From NCBI GenBank assembly GCA_025602905.1, contig JAHLKI010000001.1, positions 2,790,001 to 2,854,000 on the forward strand: DNA of 64,000 bases, read 5' to 3'. Made by a program: the position numbers and the translations under genes. The stretch's first letter is position 1. The number at the start of each line of letters is the position of its first letter. The notes beneath the pieces were generated by a model. The model made no database searches and was not told where the DNA came from. It saw only the letters and a program-made list of their open reading frames with translations. This document shows, one piece after another, positions 10,023-21,764 of the stretch. The stretch is from Phlyctochytrium arcticum. Lineage: Eukaryota > Chytridiomycota > Chytridiomycetes > Chytridiales > Chytridiaceae.

Positions 10023-11681
10023 ATGATTCTGGATCGGCTCTTTGGCCGCCCGGTTTATTTGCCTCTTTTTATTGACTATACACATGGTCCAGGACGGGTA
10101 GGTCTGTCTTCGTTTTGTTTAGTTCCTCTTGCTGTCCAACTCACCTCCTTCCAACATAGTCCTCACAAGGATATACCAGTCAACGTGGTTGTTATGGGTG
10201 TACAAGGTGTTCAAGAGCCTGTACCGCCTAATAACAGGGACAACAGAGCTATATCGCATCTGCGACCGAGCTGTGCACGATATTGCGGGGCGGAAAGACC
10301 GATCGGAGGTTGAACTGGACCTGTTGACCGGCACAAGCGAGTGTGACAGCAGTGAAGGGAGCTCCATCACGAATTCGAAGGTCGGAACCACAGGAAAGCG
10401 TCGAGGCGGGAACTCGGGACAAGTGGTGGAAAAAGATGAACTTGAAGGCTTCGTGAATCCGGGGCTCATTTATCGGATTGGTGTGTCCGGCTGTTTATTT
10501 ACGCATTATTCGAGATGTATGGATCTAATCAATCATAGATCGTGCGCTACTGTACTCAACAAAGTTGACGGAAGTTCGGCGACGGCTTGAGTCGCGAGAC
10601 GGGACACTTGATGAGCCACTCGCCATCATCTTGCAAAAGAAACGATTTCCAGAGAATGGGAGTCCTACAACGTGCGTTTTGACCGGTCAGTGCAACAATC
10701 CAGGACAAATATCTAACCATTACTTTAATTTTACAGACAGCAAGCCCATGTATTGCGATATTGCATGAATATCATCATGTCATCTTACAAGCTCGTCCAC
10801 GTGGTAAGTTCTAGCATAGTCTTTTTGTAGTGATTCCATCCAACTAAAACATCGTAAACAAAGCTCAATGTCCGCGCTGCCAACAAGTTTGATCCCACAA
10901 ACCGATCGCATGAGCGGAAACTGCGTGAGGTACTTCAGAAAAGGCACTATTAATACTTTGATGAATACTGACCAGGTTTACATAAAGCTATGGGACATGA
11001 TGATGCCGAACGAGAAATTGACCTCTCGCTATACGGACCAATGGGTGAAGATTGGATTCCAGGGAAAAGATCCGGCGACTGACTTTAGAGGAATGGGTAC
11101 GCTAATCTCGTTCGCTAAAAACGTCCTGACCCTGTCTATGTACTAAATAAGCTTTCAAGGCATGTTGGGGTTGGATAATCTGCACTATTATGCCAAATAT
11201 CATACGAAATCGGTACAGCGAGTTTTGGACATTTCGAATCATCCCACTGCCTGGTATAAACTTTACCTTTGATTTGATACGAGTCATATTCAAATTGTTT
11301 CTTTGTTACCGACAGGTTCTCTTTTGCCATAGTAGGAATCAATTTGACGGACTTTGCTCTTCAGCTTGTGCGAACCCGCCAGCTCCAACATTTCCTGTAC
11401 TCATTTGGTACAACAATGACCATGTTTAATGAGTTTTACTGTAAGAATGATGCATGCGTTGCGTCTACAGCTTGTCCCGGCGACTTACCATTATGTTAAT
11501 AGGTTATATGTTTGACGAATTTGGCAAGTTTTGGGCTCAGCAACCTATGATTACCATCATGGACTTTTCCCGCGTTTTCGAACAATTCCAAACCCGAATA
11601 CAGCTTGAACTCCTCATGTCTAAAGAAACAGTACTAGAGCCCGGTAACCCCATGTTTATAAATAAGAAGAAAACACTGTGA
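10023..11681 (+). CDS. ELMO/CED-12 domain protein (ELMOD-type Arf/Arl GAP)
   Basis: Nine exons: 10023-10101, 10160-10480, 10539-10671, 10737-10803, 10864-10929, 10976-11096, 11160-11253, 11316-11440, 11503-11681; 394 residues. The N-terminal part has GTTELYRICD, like animal ELMODs. The ELMO domain runs from about residue 200 to 350 and holds WVKIGFQGKDPATDFRGMG; the Arg in DFRG is the GAP residue of ELMOD proteins. FAIVGINLTDFAL, FNEFYCYMFDEFGKFW and a C-terminal FQTRIQLELL helix follow. ELMODs stimulate GTP hydrolysis by Arl2/Arf GTPases and act in traffic and ciliary or microtubule functions. An acidic/Ser-rich insert (about residues 65-115) is not conserved. All joins keep phase, and introns are 46-65 nt. 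It is closer to the short ELMODs than to the long ELMO scaffolds, having no PH domain. Confidence 0.88.
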
Positions 11682-11820
11682 GGCAGCAGATGGGACAAGA
11701 TCGGATGCATTAATGGTTTTGAATTTACAAGAGCGTAACGGTTGCAGCAAAGCATCTCTGCGCGGGTATCAACAGACTTCAAAATCAGTACGCTAGGACA
11801 TTACAATATTAAATAACTCT

Positions 11821-13632
11821 TCATGCTGCGACCCCTTCCACCTGAGTTTGGGGATCCATTTGGAACAACCCGGGAAGTGCTTCCGCTGCGTGAGCCGCCA
11901 CGGGGTGATGGGATGCATTATATGCGAGTGAAAGGCGGCGGCGGGGTGGATTGTTTTGGGGATCCACGGGGCTGAATCCGGGACGGTTGGAATACTCAGA
12001 TTCGTAAAAGGCGGAGTAGGTGTGATAATGCAAATAATGGTGGGGTTGACGGACGTCAAATCCAGTCTCATGCTGGATTTTGGCCCGTTGGGTAGCTGTT
12101 GTGGCCTCGATTGAAGCGGCGATAGGATCACTTGGTAGAATATGCTGCTCTGGGGTTTGTATGTAACGATTGTGATGGTAATCAGGTCGCGTAATATGCT
12201 GACTTGTGGGAGTTTGTGTCGGAGAACCATTCGATACGGCGTGTCGAGATGGTTCGGGTGGATTTAAGGATTTCTCAGCATATTCAGGGAGTTGTTCAAA
12301 TCGACGTGCGTTGGCGTGATGGACGGTGGTTGTGTGGTATGTTAGACTACTTTGACTACGGAATTGCCGCATACAAGAGGGGCACTCCAGAGGGCGATTA
12401 TTGGCACTTGTTCCTTCGGTCGCAATTGGGGCTCGGCTGAGGTCCTGATGTGCGTTCTGAATATGTTCTGCCAACACAAAAGCGCTTTGAAAGGTCCTGT
12501 GGCAATTTGGGACGGCGCATTCAAACGATGTGATGGACGCGTCTGTAGCATGGGCCTCCTGTACATGAGTGGCCAAGCCCGCTGCACTTGTATGAATCTC
12601 GCCACAATTGGGAACAGTGCAGCTATATGTGGTAGAACGCTTTTCGACATTGGTACCGTCCGGCTTCCTGTGCGACGTCCATTTGCTATCATTCAAGTGA
12701 TATGACAGGCCGTTGGGATTTTTGTATGACTTGCCACATCCTTCGTATGGGCATACGTACGGCTTCTCCACGACTTCATTGGATACGTTAGCTCTTTTGA
12801 TGGCAATTTTTGTTTTGACAGGTCGCGGGGTTGGTGGAGTGTCTCGTGCAGGAGTTGGGGTTGCGGTTGCGGTTTGAGTTGCATTCCTTGTTTGTGCAAT
12901 ATGGGCGCCGTGCCCTTTCTCCAAATGGTATGCCAAGCCATTCGAGTTGCGATATGCCTTTTCGCATAAGAAGCACTTATACGGTTTGGGATCGCTCCAA
13001 TTTGTGTCTTCATGTGCTGTTTGTCGGTGGTAGATCAGACCATTAAGCTTTTTATACTTTCTATCGCAGCCAGATACATCGCAATGAAAAGGTTTGCCGT
13101 CCGGATCCTGATCTGCGGCCAATCCAAAAGGGAAGGGGGAGAGTGGTTGCCCATCAGCAGATGGAGAGCGCTCCGCGGCGTCCTCCGACCTGGCGAAAGC
13201 AGATAGCCCGGGCTTGGAGGATTCAATGTTTGGAGCAATGAGCAAGGTTTCCACTTTCATAGCATGGGACTTTGAGGACCCCTCCGTACTACAAATGGCG
13301 TCTTCGTCCCCGCTGCCTTCTGATGCCCTTGTTTGAAGTAGACATGCGTTCTCATCGTGGTTCTCCAGCTTTGGCCGCTTAAATTGACCATCGTCGTTTT
13401 CACTTTCTGCTTCTCGTTTCCATGGCCGATACGGTGGCTCATGTTCGTGTCGAAGCTTGAGCTTGCTAAGTGCCGTCCCGAATCCTGCTTTCTATATAAA
13501 GCTGAACGATTAGACTTTGATGCACACCCTTTTCTTTCCGCCCGGGAGGTCCGTCCTGCGGAAAAGTAGCAGATTCCGCACCTGTAGCAGCTTCACCGGT
13601 TCGCTCAGCTCGGGCGGGGCTGGCACCGTCAT
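11821..13632 (-). CDS. C2H2 zinc-finger transcription factor, Sfp1-like fingers
   Basis: Exons 13632-13582 and 13491-11821 encode 573 residues; the 90-nt intron joins MTVPAPPELSEPVKLLQ to KAGFGTALSKLKLRHEHEPP. C2H2 fingers cover about residues 150-410: FHCDVSGCDRKYKKLNGLIYH, YKCFLCEKAYRNSNGLAYH, YVCPYEGCGKSYKNPNGLSYH, then three more ending in CPSCMRQFRSQSSLTYH. The repeated [KR]xYKNxNGLxYH signature is that of fungal Sfp1-type regulators of ribosome biogenesis and growth. The C-terminal 150 residues are Pro/Gln/His-rich and probably disordered. It is transcribed away from CDK11 across a 620-bp gap. The DNA target and true orthology to Sfp1 are not provable from sequence alone. Confidence 0.8.
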
Positions 13633-14252
13633 GAAATACACACACTTGGATGTAATAGGACACGGTGATAACGAAGAGAACCAACCCCCAGTCGGGGGTA
13701 TCGTAGAGTGGAATTCAGAAAGATCGAGGGATTCGGCAGCGACAGCGACAGCAGCTGTATCGGCAAGTCGATTTTGACAATTGGTTAAAGGAAATTGCAA
13801 AAGTCAAAGTGCCAAAAGCCTCGTTCAAAACTTTTTTTTTTTGGAAGTTGGGCAACGCGCTTGTTCATTTTTTGTGCCCTGCCAAAACAACAAATTCCGG
13901 CGGAATTACAACTTTTTGTTGAATGAGATTTATGATTTAGATATCATATTCATACGATCTACCAGTGTTTCTTCTCAGAGTCTCAGACGCAGAATGTACT
14001 GATAGCAAATGCCTTACTTCCAGGCATTGTAAAAACCGGCGTTGGAAAAAAACTTGGTCCTTTGTGGTCACTGGGGTGCGCAGCAAGTCAGTCATCAAAG
14101 CTTCACAGCTGGAAATAGAGTGAAGCAAAGATCCCGAGACGCTGATATAGCTGTACGGCTTGGCAAACGTTTAGCTATCGGGGTTTAGTGGAAGCAACAC
14201 TGTCGAGATCTGGAAGGTGTCGGGAGAACTTGCCACGACGAGCTGATCTTCA
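13633..14252. other. Divergent intergenic region
   Basis: Upstream of both the zinc-finger gene and CDK11. Contains a T9-10 run near 13831 and no recognised gene. Confidence 0.4.
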
Positions 14253-16109
14253 ATGTCGACGGCAAAGTCAAAATGGGATTCGGAGGACGAGGAAGACAGC
14301 CGTGCCCGACCAGAACGCTCACAAAAGCGCCGAAAGCAGACCGGCAAGGGCACGGGTACCTCTATACACATGTCACATGAACCCTCGGATCTGGCACCGC
14401 AAAACGGCTCCAATACCGCTCAGGAACCCCAGCAACACTCTCAAGACCTTCGCTCACGACTGTTAGCCAAGCGGTCTCGATCAAACTCCAGAGAACCAAC
14501 TCTGGTAAACAGCGTCCAACCTTTACCAAGTTCAGACGAAAGGGTTGTAGTCCCTCCTACATCTTCCCAACTCCAGTCACATCCCCCAAAGTCTGCTTCA
14601 ACAACCCCAAATATACCCAGAGAAGATCAACCCGATCAAATTCAACAGGCTCCTCCTGTCCCCCCAATCCCAATAAATCCACCCCGCAGGCGCTTGGTGG
14701 GCCCACCATTAGTCTCATGTCGCTGCGTAGACACATTCGAGAAGCTGAATCGCATTGAGGAAGGTGCATATGGAGTGGTATATCGTGCCCGTGATCGCGA
14801 GACAGGGGAGATTGTAGCTTTAAAGCGTCTGAAGCTCGAAAAGGAGGTCAATGGGTTCCCTGTGACATCACTTCGTGAGATTCACACCCTCCTCTTGGCC
14901 AAGCATCCCAACATTGTGAATGTCAAGGAAATTGTTGTGACGCCGAGTATGCGGGGGTAGGTTGCAATGTTTCACTTTTTACCAAGTCGCACGTCGTTGA
15001 TGTCAAATGCTGTTTAAAGGGTCTTTATTGTGATGGAGTTCGTAGAACACGATCTCAAATCACTAATGGAGAGCATGCCGTCACCTTTTCTGCAGTCAGA
15101 AATCAAGACGCTCATGATTCAGCTCCTATCGGCCGTCGCGCTCCTCCACCAAAACTGGATCATACATAGAGACTTGAAAACCTCAAACTTGTTGATGAAT
15201 AATCAAGGTCAGATCAAAGTGGCAGACTTTGGTCTCGCGCGTCGTTTCGGGAGTCCGTTGGGGCCCGTGACACAGCTGGTTGTGACGCTGTGGTATCGGT
15301 GCGTATACCACATTTGCGATAGCTCTAGGGACATCTATCTAAGACGAGAGGTCTTTTAGCGCTCCAGAGTTGCTACTAGGAGCCAAAGAGTATACAACTG
15401 CTATCGACATGTGGTCAATAGGATGCATTTTTGGGGAGCTGGTCAACAAAGAGCCACTTTTACAGGGGCGCGGGGAAATCGACCAGTTGAAGAAGGTATT
15501 CTCATTCAGTCACTCACAAAAGTAACCGTTACTCATTTATTTTCTATCATAGATATTTCAACTTCTTGGGACGCCCAACGAGCGGATATGGCCGTCCATG
15601 AAGTCCTTACCCGGGTGCAAGACGTTCAGTTTTGTCAATCAACCGTAAGAGTCACATCTCCTGCATCCCAAACTGAAATCTTATGAGCATCTGTAGATAC
15701 AACAACTTGCGCAGCAGATTCTCTTATCTGACTGAAAACGGGCTGGATCTGATGAGTAAATTATTGACCTATGATCCCGAGAAGCGCATCAGCGCAGAAG
15801 ATGCTTTACGGCACCCATATTTTTCGTAAGTTTTCTGCAAGTAGTGATGGGGGGCTTCCTCGACTGTCATCTTACATTATTTCTATGCCTTTTAGTGAAC
15901 AGCCATTACCCAAAGACCCATCCATGTTTCCGACATTCCCCAGTAAGGGCGCTGGCGAAAAGCGAAAGGTTTACGCGTCGCCTTCTGCCCCTAAAGCATC
16001 GCATGGTGATGGCGGAAGGAGCAATGATGGCGATGACACTGGGCATCCCGGCTTGTTTGATGCTGTTTCTGCGGAGACTAGTGGTGCTGGCTTCCGGTTA
16101 AAGGTGTAA
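14253..16109 (+). CDS. CDK11: CDK11 (PITSLRE-type cyclin-dependent kinase)
   Basis: Six exons: 14253-14956, 15020-15298, 15360-15495, 15553-15644, 15697-15825, 15896-16109; 517 residues. A 160-residue disordered Ser/Arg/Pro-rich N-terminus precedes the kinase domain. Key motifs: [14 protein letters not shown] (Gly loop), [10 protein letters not shown] (catalytic Lys), [10 protein letters not shown] (PVTSLRE variant of the PITSLRE helix), [12 protein letters not shown] (catalytic loop), [13 protein letters not shown] (DFG), [14 protein letters not shown] (activation segment), RHPYFSEQPLP and [12 protein letters not shown] at the end. CDK11 pairs with cyclin L and phosphorylates splicing factors and the RNA polymerase II tail. 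The closing GFRLKV resembles the end of animal CDK11. All joins keep phase. Confidence 0.94.
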
Positions 16110-16790
16110 ATGCCACCCGTAAAACATAAACCAATTATACAAGGGTCCGGCTGATTAGGCCGGAAAGATGCGGATGGGCAGGTTTCTGACACTGAGCTGG
16201 GAGCTACTATATATAGACTGAAAGTCTGGCAGACAGTAAGAGGTCTTCTGGAGGTCTTCCCCTTCTGATGATTCAGTGATCGCAAAAATGCGCTTTGCAC
16301 GTCGCATATTGTCTTCCAATAAAACCGGGGTGTTATGACAAGCATATCGTATGCAGGATGATACAACTTCCGTTCCCCCTTTGTATGTCCCAGAGCGACT
16401 TCACCTAAGTAGAGCACTGGGTAGATCTCCGCTGGGACCGAGACCAGATCTAGAAGTTGACAGTTGTGGGCTCCGGCAAGCTGGCAGGGCTCCGATTTTG
16501 CCGTAGTTGGTGTAACCTGTGCCGCAGCAACCGTACGACGCCACAGAGTGAGGTGGCGTTACACCAATTATTCATTGAATTGCCGACGCGACGGATTCGC
16601 GGCGCGTAGGAGTTTCGAGGCGGCGAAAGGACCTCTATAAAAACAGGAAGACTGCACAACCTCTCCCCAGGAATTGCGCAGCCCAAAAGGCAGTCTTGGA
16701 AGCTTAGAGTTCTGCGTTGTTTCGGTGCACGGTTGGCGTAAAAACTCAGAAATTGACCCACAAACTCTCGAGCGTTTGAGGTCGACAACG
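16110..16790. other. Intergenic with calreticulin promoter
   Basis: No gene recognised; frames on either strand lack domains. The last 160 bases form the calreticulin core promoter. Confidence 0.45.
16635..16642 (+). promoter_or_regulatory. TATA box of the calreticulin gene
   Basis: CCTCTATAAAAACAGG lies about 150 bases before the ATG at 16791, a fitting distance for a strongly expressed ER chaperone gene. Confidence 0.5.
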
Positions 16791-18563
16791 ATGAAATCGT
16801 TTCTCATCTACACTGTCCTGCTCTTGGCGCCTCTACTGGTGGCCGCAGAAGTCTACTTTAAAGAAACTTTTGATGATGGTAAGCACGACCAGCCAATTGC
16901 AAACGTTTGCTTGTACTGACTCAAGTTTTTTCATGTAATTTAGACTCTTGGAGGTCAAAATGGGTCCAATCTACATATAGGAAGGATTACGGGGCATTCA
17001 ACGTCTCCGCAGGAAAATGGTACTCTGATGAGCAACGGGGGCGAGGTATGTAATCTGTAGTGCTCTTAACTTCAATAAGCCCGGCTAACGACTGCATATT
17101 CACAGCATTACAAACAACAGAGGACAATCGATTCTATGCGATTTCCGCCCCTTTTGACAAGACTTACTCCAACCGCGACAAACCGCTGATCATTCAGTAT
17201 AGCGTAAAGTACGAAAGTGGAGCAAGTAAGTTATCGCAATACACATATGATCAGGCCAAGTGATTTACTCTCGACCGCGAATAGGATGTGCCGGAGGATA
17301 TGTCAAGGTAACTACTCATCTGCTGAAAATGCATACCTGCTTGTTGCTAAAGTTCTTTTGAATAGATTCTACCCCCAGGTGTGGATGTTGAAAAGTTCCA
17401 TGGGGAAACCGACTACAACATTAGTAAGTTCGAATGGATGAGACACTCTATGCAGCTCTTGGCTGATACCTCCCCTGTCTTTAGTGTTTGGCCCCGACAT
17501 TTGTGGCTCTACCACGCGCAAAGTACATGTCATCATGAATTACAAGGGCAAGAATGAAATGATCAACGTTGACATTTACCCTCATGATGATCAAATGACA
17601 CGTAAGTTGTGACAAGGGCATCTTCTTTGGAACCGTGATATTAACGTGCGTTGTTCTGCAGATGTTTACACGCTGCTCATCTTTCCCAATCAAACGTTCA
17701 CTGTGTGGTTGGACCAGGAGGAAGAACTCACTGGCGACCTGATGGACTTCTTCGACTTTCTACCCCCAAAGAAAATCCTGGACCCGAAAGTTATCATGCC
17801 TGCGGATTGGGATGGTATGTGTCAAGATCGCTAATGGTCCAACTTTTGCTTCCGCTTACCCCTGCAATTATAGAGCGAGAAACAATTCCTGATCCAGAGG
17901 ACAAGAAGCCTGCTGACTGGGATGATGAGCCCGAGGAAATCCCAGATCCTGACGACGCCACTCCTGATTGGTGGGACGAGGACGAGTATGGCGAATACTA
18001 CCAGGCGACAATCCCCAATCCAAACTTCAAGGGAGACTGGGAACCTCGAGTGAGTAGATTTGGCCACATTCTCTTTACGACAACTCTCCTGACTTTCATT
18101 TCAGCAAATTCCCAATCCCAAGTATAACGGAACTTGGGTCCACCCTGAGATCGACAATCCAGCATATTGTAAGTTGATAGATAGAGATGGAATTTGCATA
18201 TGTTCATCGACTCAACATGCCCGAATAGACACAAACTCGAGTATTTACCAGTACACTTCGGGACATGTCGCCCTCGAGCTGTGGCAAGTATCAGCCGGCG
18301 TCTACTTTGACAACTTCCTCATCACAGACTCTGTGGAGGAAGCACGAGAGCACGCTAAAGATATAGTCGGAAAGGATAAGGACTTGGAGTACAAGTCAAA
18401 AGCGGATTGGGATGTGGAGGACGGCAAGCGGATAGAACGCGAAAAGGTTGAGGCAGAGAAACGAGAAAAGGAAGAGACGGAGAGGAAACGCTTGGCAAAG
18501 CTGGAGCGGGCCAAGAAACTGTTGGAAGAGAAAGAAAAGAATAAGAAGCACGACGAACTGTAG
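16791..18563 (+). CDS. Calreticulin (ER lectin chaperone, HDEL)
   Basis: Ten exons: 16791-16878, 16944-17045, 17106-17225, 17285-17307, 17366-17423, 17485-17601, 17662-17814, 17874-18049, 18105-18168, 18229-18563; 411 residues, normal for calreticulin. A signal peptide (FLIYTVLLLAPLLVAA) starts the protein. The globular lectin part has KWYSDEQRGRAL, RCAGGYVK, YNIMFGPDICG and VHVIMNYKGKN. The P-domain has three Asp/Pro repeats (IPDPEDKKPADWDDEPEE and relatives) followed by three G-x-W...NP repeats (KGDWEPRQIPNPKYNGTW). A charged Lys/Glu helix leads to the ER-retrieval signal HDEL; there is no membrane segment, so calreticulin and not calnexin. It folds glycoproteins and buffers calcium in the ER. 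A TATA box lies 150 bases upstream. Dikarya usually keep only calnexin. Confidence 0.95.
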
Positions 18564-18677
18564 AGGTTTAGAGCTTCTTCATTTTATAAATTTGAATTTG
18601 TACAGTTCTGCAAAAACACCATAAATACATTATTTACAACTGATGCCACTATCTTGCCCTGCGTCGCGTTCAAGCAT

Positions 18678-21638
18678 CTACTCCGATGCGTTTTTCCAAA
18701 AACGATTACTCATAGGGTGTTCAACAAGGTAGTCATGCCCCATTTCCTCATACATTTGCCGGGTTATGAGTGACTGGCGAAAGCCCGTTTCGCCCTGAAC
18801 ATTTGGGGCCGCCCATTTGGAAGCACCCCGCCATGCGTCGAGCAATGGATTGGATGCCATGCGTATGGACATTGGGGACTGGAATGGACGGAGCGCGCGA
18901 ACATCTTGCCGAATCCGTTCATCAAAGTTTGCAAATAGCGTGTTCCCGCCCGTTATTAGAGTACTTTGCACCATTCGCCTTTGTTGCTCGGCCGTGAAGC
19001 GCTTCATGATTTCCCCAAAAGTTTCAACGATACCCGCTTGGTCCAGCCCCACGATGGATGGTTGAAACATGACTTCTGGCACCCGTATCCGCTCAACGTT
19101 CAAACGGATTTGATTCTGTACGATCGGGTCTGACGCCTCGGCCCGAGATGACCCATACGCAAGACGATAAATAACGGTATTTTGAAATGGCTTTTCGTCA
19201 AAGGGATTTTCGGGCACAAATCCGGGGTCATAGGTGAGGAGCAAGTCGTCGAGCTTGCCAAGGGCTGTCGCCTCATCATCATCACTATCGTCATCCCGAC
19301 TCTGAGTGGCTAACGTGAGTAGAGATCCCAACGTGTAATCATATTCACTTACAATTTCGCGATAAATTCCCCAGTCGTCATCATTGGCGCCAAATGTGTC
19401 TTCTGCAATTTGGAAAAATTAAGCAGCTTATCGTTGCGGCAAGGAGTATATATGCACTTACCACCGCCACCGCCCCGTTTCCGCTTCGCAGGAGCCTCCT
19501 CAGCTGCCAATGAAGCAATGTTCTTCATTCTCATTTGTGATTCTCGACTCCGACGATCGGTCAATTGTGCCTTCTTTCGAAGTTTCAAGCGTATTTTTTC
19601 CAGGAGCTCCTAAAACGCAAATCAACAACGAAACTGCTGACAAAACATAACATAGCACTTACCACCCTTCGAGTCCTGGTCTCAGCTAGCCAACCATCCA
19701 TGTCATGTTCTCGTCTTTCCGCCTCGTGCCGTTCACGTTCTTCCTTTTGCAGAGGTTAACGATGCCATGCCAGCAACCACGAATGCAATCTCACCTGTCG
19801 GGCCTTCTGATCTTCCTTTTCTTTTCGCTTCCGCTCATTTGCATCCCATCCGGCTTTGAGGAGTCGTTGTTTTCGTTTCTCCTTTATCTGATCGGCCGAC
19901 AGCTCCGCGTCAGGAATATCCACCAAAGGAAATGTTGGAATTGTCTACAAGTCCCGTTAGCACTATTCCTCGAGCAAGCAGAAACCCTCTCACAACCTTC
20001 TCTTCAACTTCCTCAATTCCCTGCATTTTGTTTTGGATTCGGCGAATGATGGTTTTTGAAGCCTTAACAGCGCTGTCAAGTTCCGACTCGGACGCAAATC
20101 CGGCTTCTCTCATTCGGGCCTATAGTGCGTGGCGAAAGGTAAGGCGGGGGACAGATTGTCACTGAAGCGGGTCCTTACCGAGAAAACCTTGGAATCTAAA
20201 GACTTGGCATCTTGCAGATTTTGAAGTTCCACCAAAGTAGCTTCCTCGCGCTCTAGCTGTGGTATTTTAGAAAACCGATCAGCCCTTGGGATTCTGGCGA
20301 GCGGGGAGCAAATGTACCTTCTTCTCGCGATTCCGCGCTGCCATCTCTTGCAACTTTCGTCCTTGCTCTCGTCGTTTCTCGGTCAACCGATCCATGTCCT
20401 CTTGCGTTTGCTTTTCTTGCGACTTTTTCTCCATGTCAGCATGCTGAAGAAAAGGTCATGGCTACGCGAGACATACCACTTCCGGATACGAGAATTGTAC
20501 CACCCGATCAAACTTGCCGAGCCTCTCGGGGGTCGATATTGTTCTTAAATCCGACAAATAATCCATTGACACGAAGCAGTGTTGACGAACAAGATCCTAA
20601 TTTCGCGTCAGATGCGCAATTTTTAACAACCTTTTGTCCTCGGCATTGTTGTACCTGGGCCTGATCCAAGCTCACGCGGTGTGGGAATGACGCGTATTTA
20701 TATTGCAACAATTTCAGAAGATACTCTGCCATTTGTTGCCCACCATAGGGAATTCTTGTGATTGAGTTTAAAAAACAGTCTGGAATACATTCTGAAATAT
20801 AGGCTTACCGTTGGCAGTGCTCAAGCACTCCTCTCCCCCCAAGGACCGGTATGACGCTGGTCGAGTACTGCCCAGAGGAAACAACCATTCCCGCATCAAA
20901 AGAGCCACCGTTCGCGTAGTAACTGAATAGCGAGTCCACTCCATACGCGGCTGAAGGGACAGAGTAGCCCTCAAAAAGAAGCTCCGAGGTAACTAGGTCG
21001 AGCTCTATCAGGTTACGCTGCATTGACTCAAGAACAGAGATAGACGTACGCTTCCGGCTGTAGAGTGGGGTACAAAGCGCCTCTGTCATCACAACTGGGT
21101 GGTATACTCCATCAGAGTCTATTCCTAGTTTTGTAAAGACATAATCAAGTGTGTGTTCCTTCATCCATTGGGATTAGGCCGTGACTAGGAACATCTCTTG
21201 AACGTCCTTACCAGCGTACCAGAGTTGGTCACCGCTCCACCATCAAACATGGTTTTGCTATTTGACTTTATGTTGCCAGTGTAAACGTCATTGCCAACCA
21301 GCTGGACATCCCCCAGAGCTTTTGATTTGAACTTTGCAATAAAGTTGTCAAATTGTACTGCATAAATAAACAAATTGACAAGATGTTAGTACTGGCCAGT
21401 GTTGGAATCCGGGTCAATGAGCAGATGCATCATTTCGCAAAGGGGGCGTTGAACTGGAAGAGAAGCTGAACATACGTCTTGGAGAACTGTCCCCTGCCCA
21501 ACCGGCCCGCAAATGACTTGACCCATTATCAATGACAATGGCAGTTTCCGACCCGCGGAATGCGCCGTAGTCATACGTGGCTGTCTGGGGTGGTATTTCC
21601 GACTGTGGGGCTTCATAAATGGGGAAATCTTGGAGCAT
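18678..21638 (-). CDS. ARP5: Actin-related protein 5 (INO80 complex subunit)
   Basis: Thirteen exons: 21638-21476, 21357-21212, 21158-20809, 20754-20655, 20596-20477, 20443-20318, 20256-20179, 20119-19997, 19944-19795, 19743-19663, 19609-19462, 19402-19353, 19301-18678; 752 residues (yeast Arp5 755). The actin fold opens with AIVIDNGSSHLRAGW, then SPRLQFDNFIAKFKSK, HTLDYVFTKLGID, LLFEGYSVPS and IPYGGQQMAEYL. The long charged, helical insertion typical of Arp5 spans about residues 290-540. The fold resumes with DTFGANDDDWGIYREI, NVERIRVPEVMFQPS, GNTLFANFDERI and ends YLVEHPMSNRFW. Arp5 with Ies6 couples INO80 ATPase to nucleosome sliding in the nucleus. The intron after exon 5 is either 33 nt (acceptor at 20444) or 54 nt (acceptor at 20423); both keep frame. 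Its start is 126 bp from the divergent RING gene. Confidence 0.93.
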
Positions 21639-21764
21639 TATCTGCAGCGATCATCGGCGAAGGGATTGTCAGAACGCGGTGACATGCCATCCACGATCAC
21701 ACGTGTGACAACCAAACTCCGGCAACAAGCTGCGTCTCAAGCAAGGCATTGCTGAACTTTTAGC

